Source: Halopseudomonas sp002296055
Lineage (GTDB): Bacteria > Pseudomonadota > Gammaproteobacteria > Pseudomonadales > Pseudomonadaceae
Assembly (NCBI RefSeq): GCF_050876985.1
Contig: NZ_JBPAPP010000002.1
DNA: 64,000 nt
Reading direction: 5' to 3' (one strand)
The position numbers and the translations under genes were made by a program. The notes below the pieces were generated by a model. It was not told the origin of the DNA. It ran no database searches and saw nothing but the letters and a program-made list of their open reading frames with translations. The first letter of the stretch is position 1. Each line of letters begins with the position of its first letter. Positions 63,558 through 64,000 of the stretch are shown one piece after another.

Positions 63558-64000
63558 CAAACTCTCTCCAACGCGATACCACGCGACCCTGCCCGCTGCC
63601 CAGACAACCAGGGCGCAAGCTCGACAAACCTGTCCACACACACCGCTGGCGTCAGCTGCTCCAGTTGAGCACGCGATTGCGCGCCATAGCTAACCGCCAC
63701 CGCACGCATGCCTGCGTTATGCGCCATCTGAACATCAAAACTGCTATCACCAACCATAACCGCCGCGCCGGCACCTCGCCCCAGCTGCTGCAATATCTGG
63801 TGCAGCATGGCCGGATCCGGCTTGCTGACAGTCTCGTCAGCACAACGGGTTGCGTCAAAATAATCCAGCAGATCATGCTGACCCAACACTCGATTCAGAC
63901 CGCGACGCCCCTTGCCCGTGGCAACAGCAAGCAGATAACCCTGCTCGCGCCACTCATCCAGCGCCTGCCGAACACCGGCAAACAACGGCACTGCCTGCTG
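63557..64000 (-). CDS. HAD family hydrolase, C-terminal part (N-terminus beyond the window)
   Basis: The frame is open to the right edge, so only about 147 residues of the C-terminal part are present. LLAVATGKGRRGLNRVL contains the motif II threonine, CADETVSKPDPAML the lysine and MVGDSSFDVQMAHNAGM the aspartates of HAD phosphatases; the motif I aspartate lies outside. The phosphoglycolate-phosphatase-like group is likely. Its overlap with sppA and the order with rluC upstream, known from other pseudomonads, fit a housekeeping phosphatase. Confidence 0.88.
   Translation of the reverse strand, partial: QQAVPLFAGVRQALDEWREQGYLLAVATGKGRRGLNRVLGQHDLLDYFDATRCADETVSKPDPAMLHQILQQLGRGAGAAVMVGDSSFDVQMAHNAGMRAVAVSYGAQSRAQLEQLTPAVCVDRFVELAPWLSGQRAGSRGIALERV

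Noticed and set aside
1..64000. tRNA, rRNA, CRISPR arrays, insertion sequences, prophage genes
   Set aside because: None recognised by eye; no transposase, integrase, spaced direct repeats or cloverleaf-like segments were found, though a computed search was not possible.

Overview
The window is GC-rich gammaproteobacterial chromosome, most likely from Pseudomonas or a close relative such as Halopseudomonas. The strongest evidence is the right third. There, on the minus strand, lies the conserved run HAD hydrolase - sppA - (maf, opposite strand) - yceD - rpmF - plsX - fabD - fabG - acpP - fabF - pabC - mltG - tmk - holB - pilZ - tatD, followed by an apparent RgsA-type small RNA gene. From memory this matches the PA2955-PA2974 neighbourhood of P. 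aeruginosa. No rRNA, tRNA, CRISPR array, insertion sequence or prophage was recognised.

Layout. 1-5.3 kb: the end of a type VI secretion (T6SS) cluster (tssF tail, tssG, clpV, sigma-54 activator vasH). 5.4-11.4 kb: an EamA exporter, a cis/trans fatty-acid isomerase (cti), a mosaic lipoprotein, a YjdM/PhnA zinc-ribbon protein and a histidine-marked polytopic membrane protein. 11.5-18.0 kb: a translationally coupled vgrG - large putative effector - membrane protein module, probably a T6SS effector/immunity island served by the apparatus at the left edge. 18.2-25.4 kb: DUF3429 protein, the TgpA-DUF58-MoxR operon, an esterase lipoprotein, an orphan membrane-anchored TAXI protein and CreA. 25.45-25.93 kb is a gene-free block of nested inverted repeats. 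25.9-31.0 kb: a complete urease operon ureDABCEFG with a sigma-54 type promoter in front of ureD, pointing to nitrogen control. 31.3-34.8 kb: rnk, rmuC and a HerA/YjgR-like ATPase.

35.0-44.2 kb appears to be one catabolic unit: outer-membrane DUF1302 and DUF1329 proteins on the plus strand, and a minus-strand operon of alpha/beta hydrolase, PQQ- and haem-dependent alcohol dehydrogenase, and a MalT-type LuxR activator. Two closely similar G/C-run palindromes stand upstream of the two transcription units and are good candidates for the operator of this activator. A reasonable inference is that esters or alcohols cross the outer membrane, are oxidised in the periplasm by the quinohaemoprotein, and induce the system through the LuxR protein; the substrate is not evident.

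44.3-51.5 kb: DUF1285 and DUF4823 proteins, a radical SAM protein with CX4CX2C spacing, a type-B carboxylesterase lipoprotein, an exported amidohydrolase, a TetR regulator with an operator-like inverted repeat, and a class-V aminotransferase. 51.6 kb to the end: the rgsA-like RNA and the fatty-acid/housekeeping run described above, ending in an HAD phosphatase cut by the window edge. Starts were moved inward from the longest open frame wherever a ribosome-binding site, an ATGA/GTGA overlap or family length argued for it. Functional calls rest on motif recognition by eye, not on database searches.
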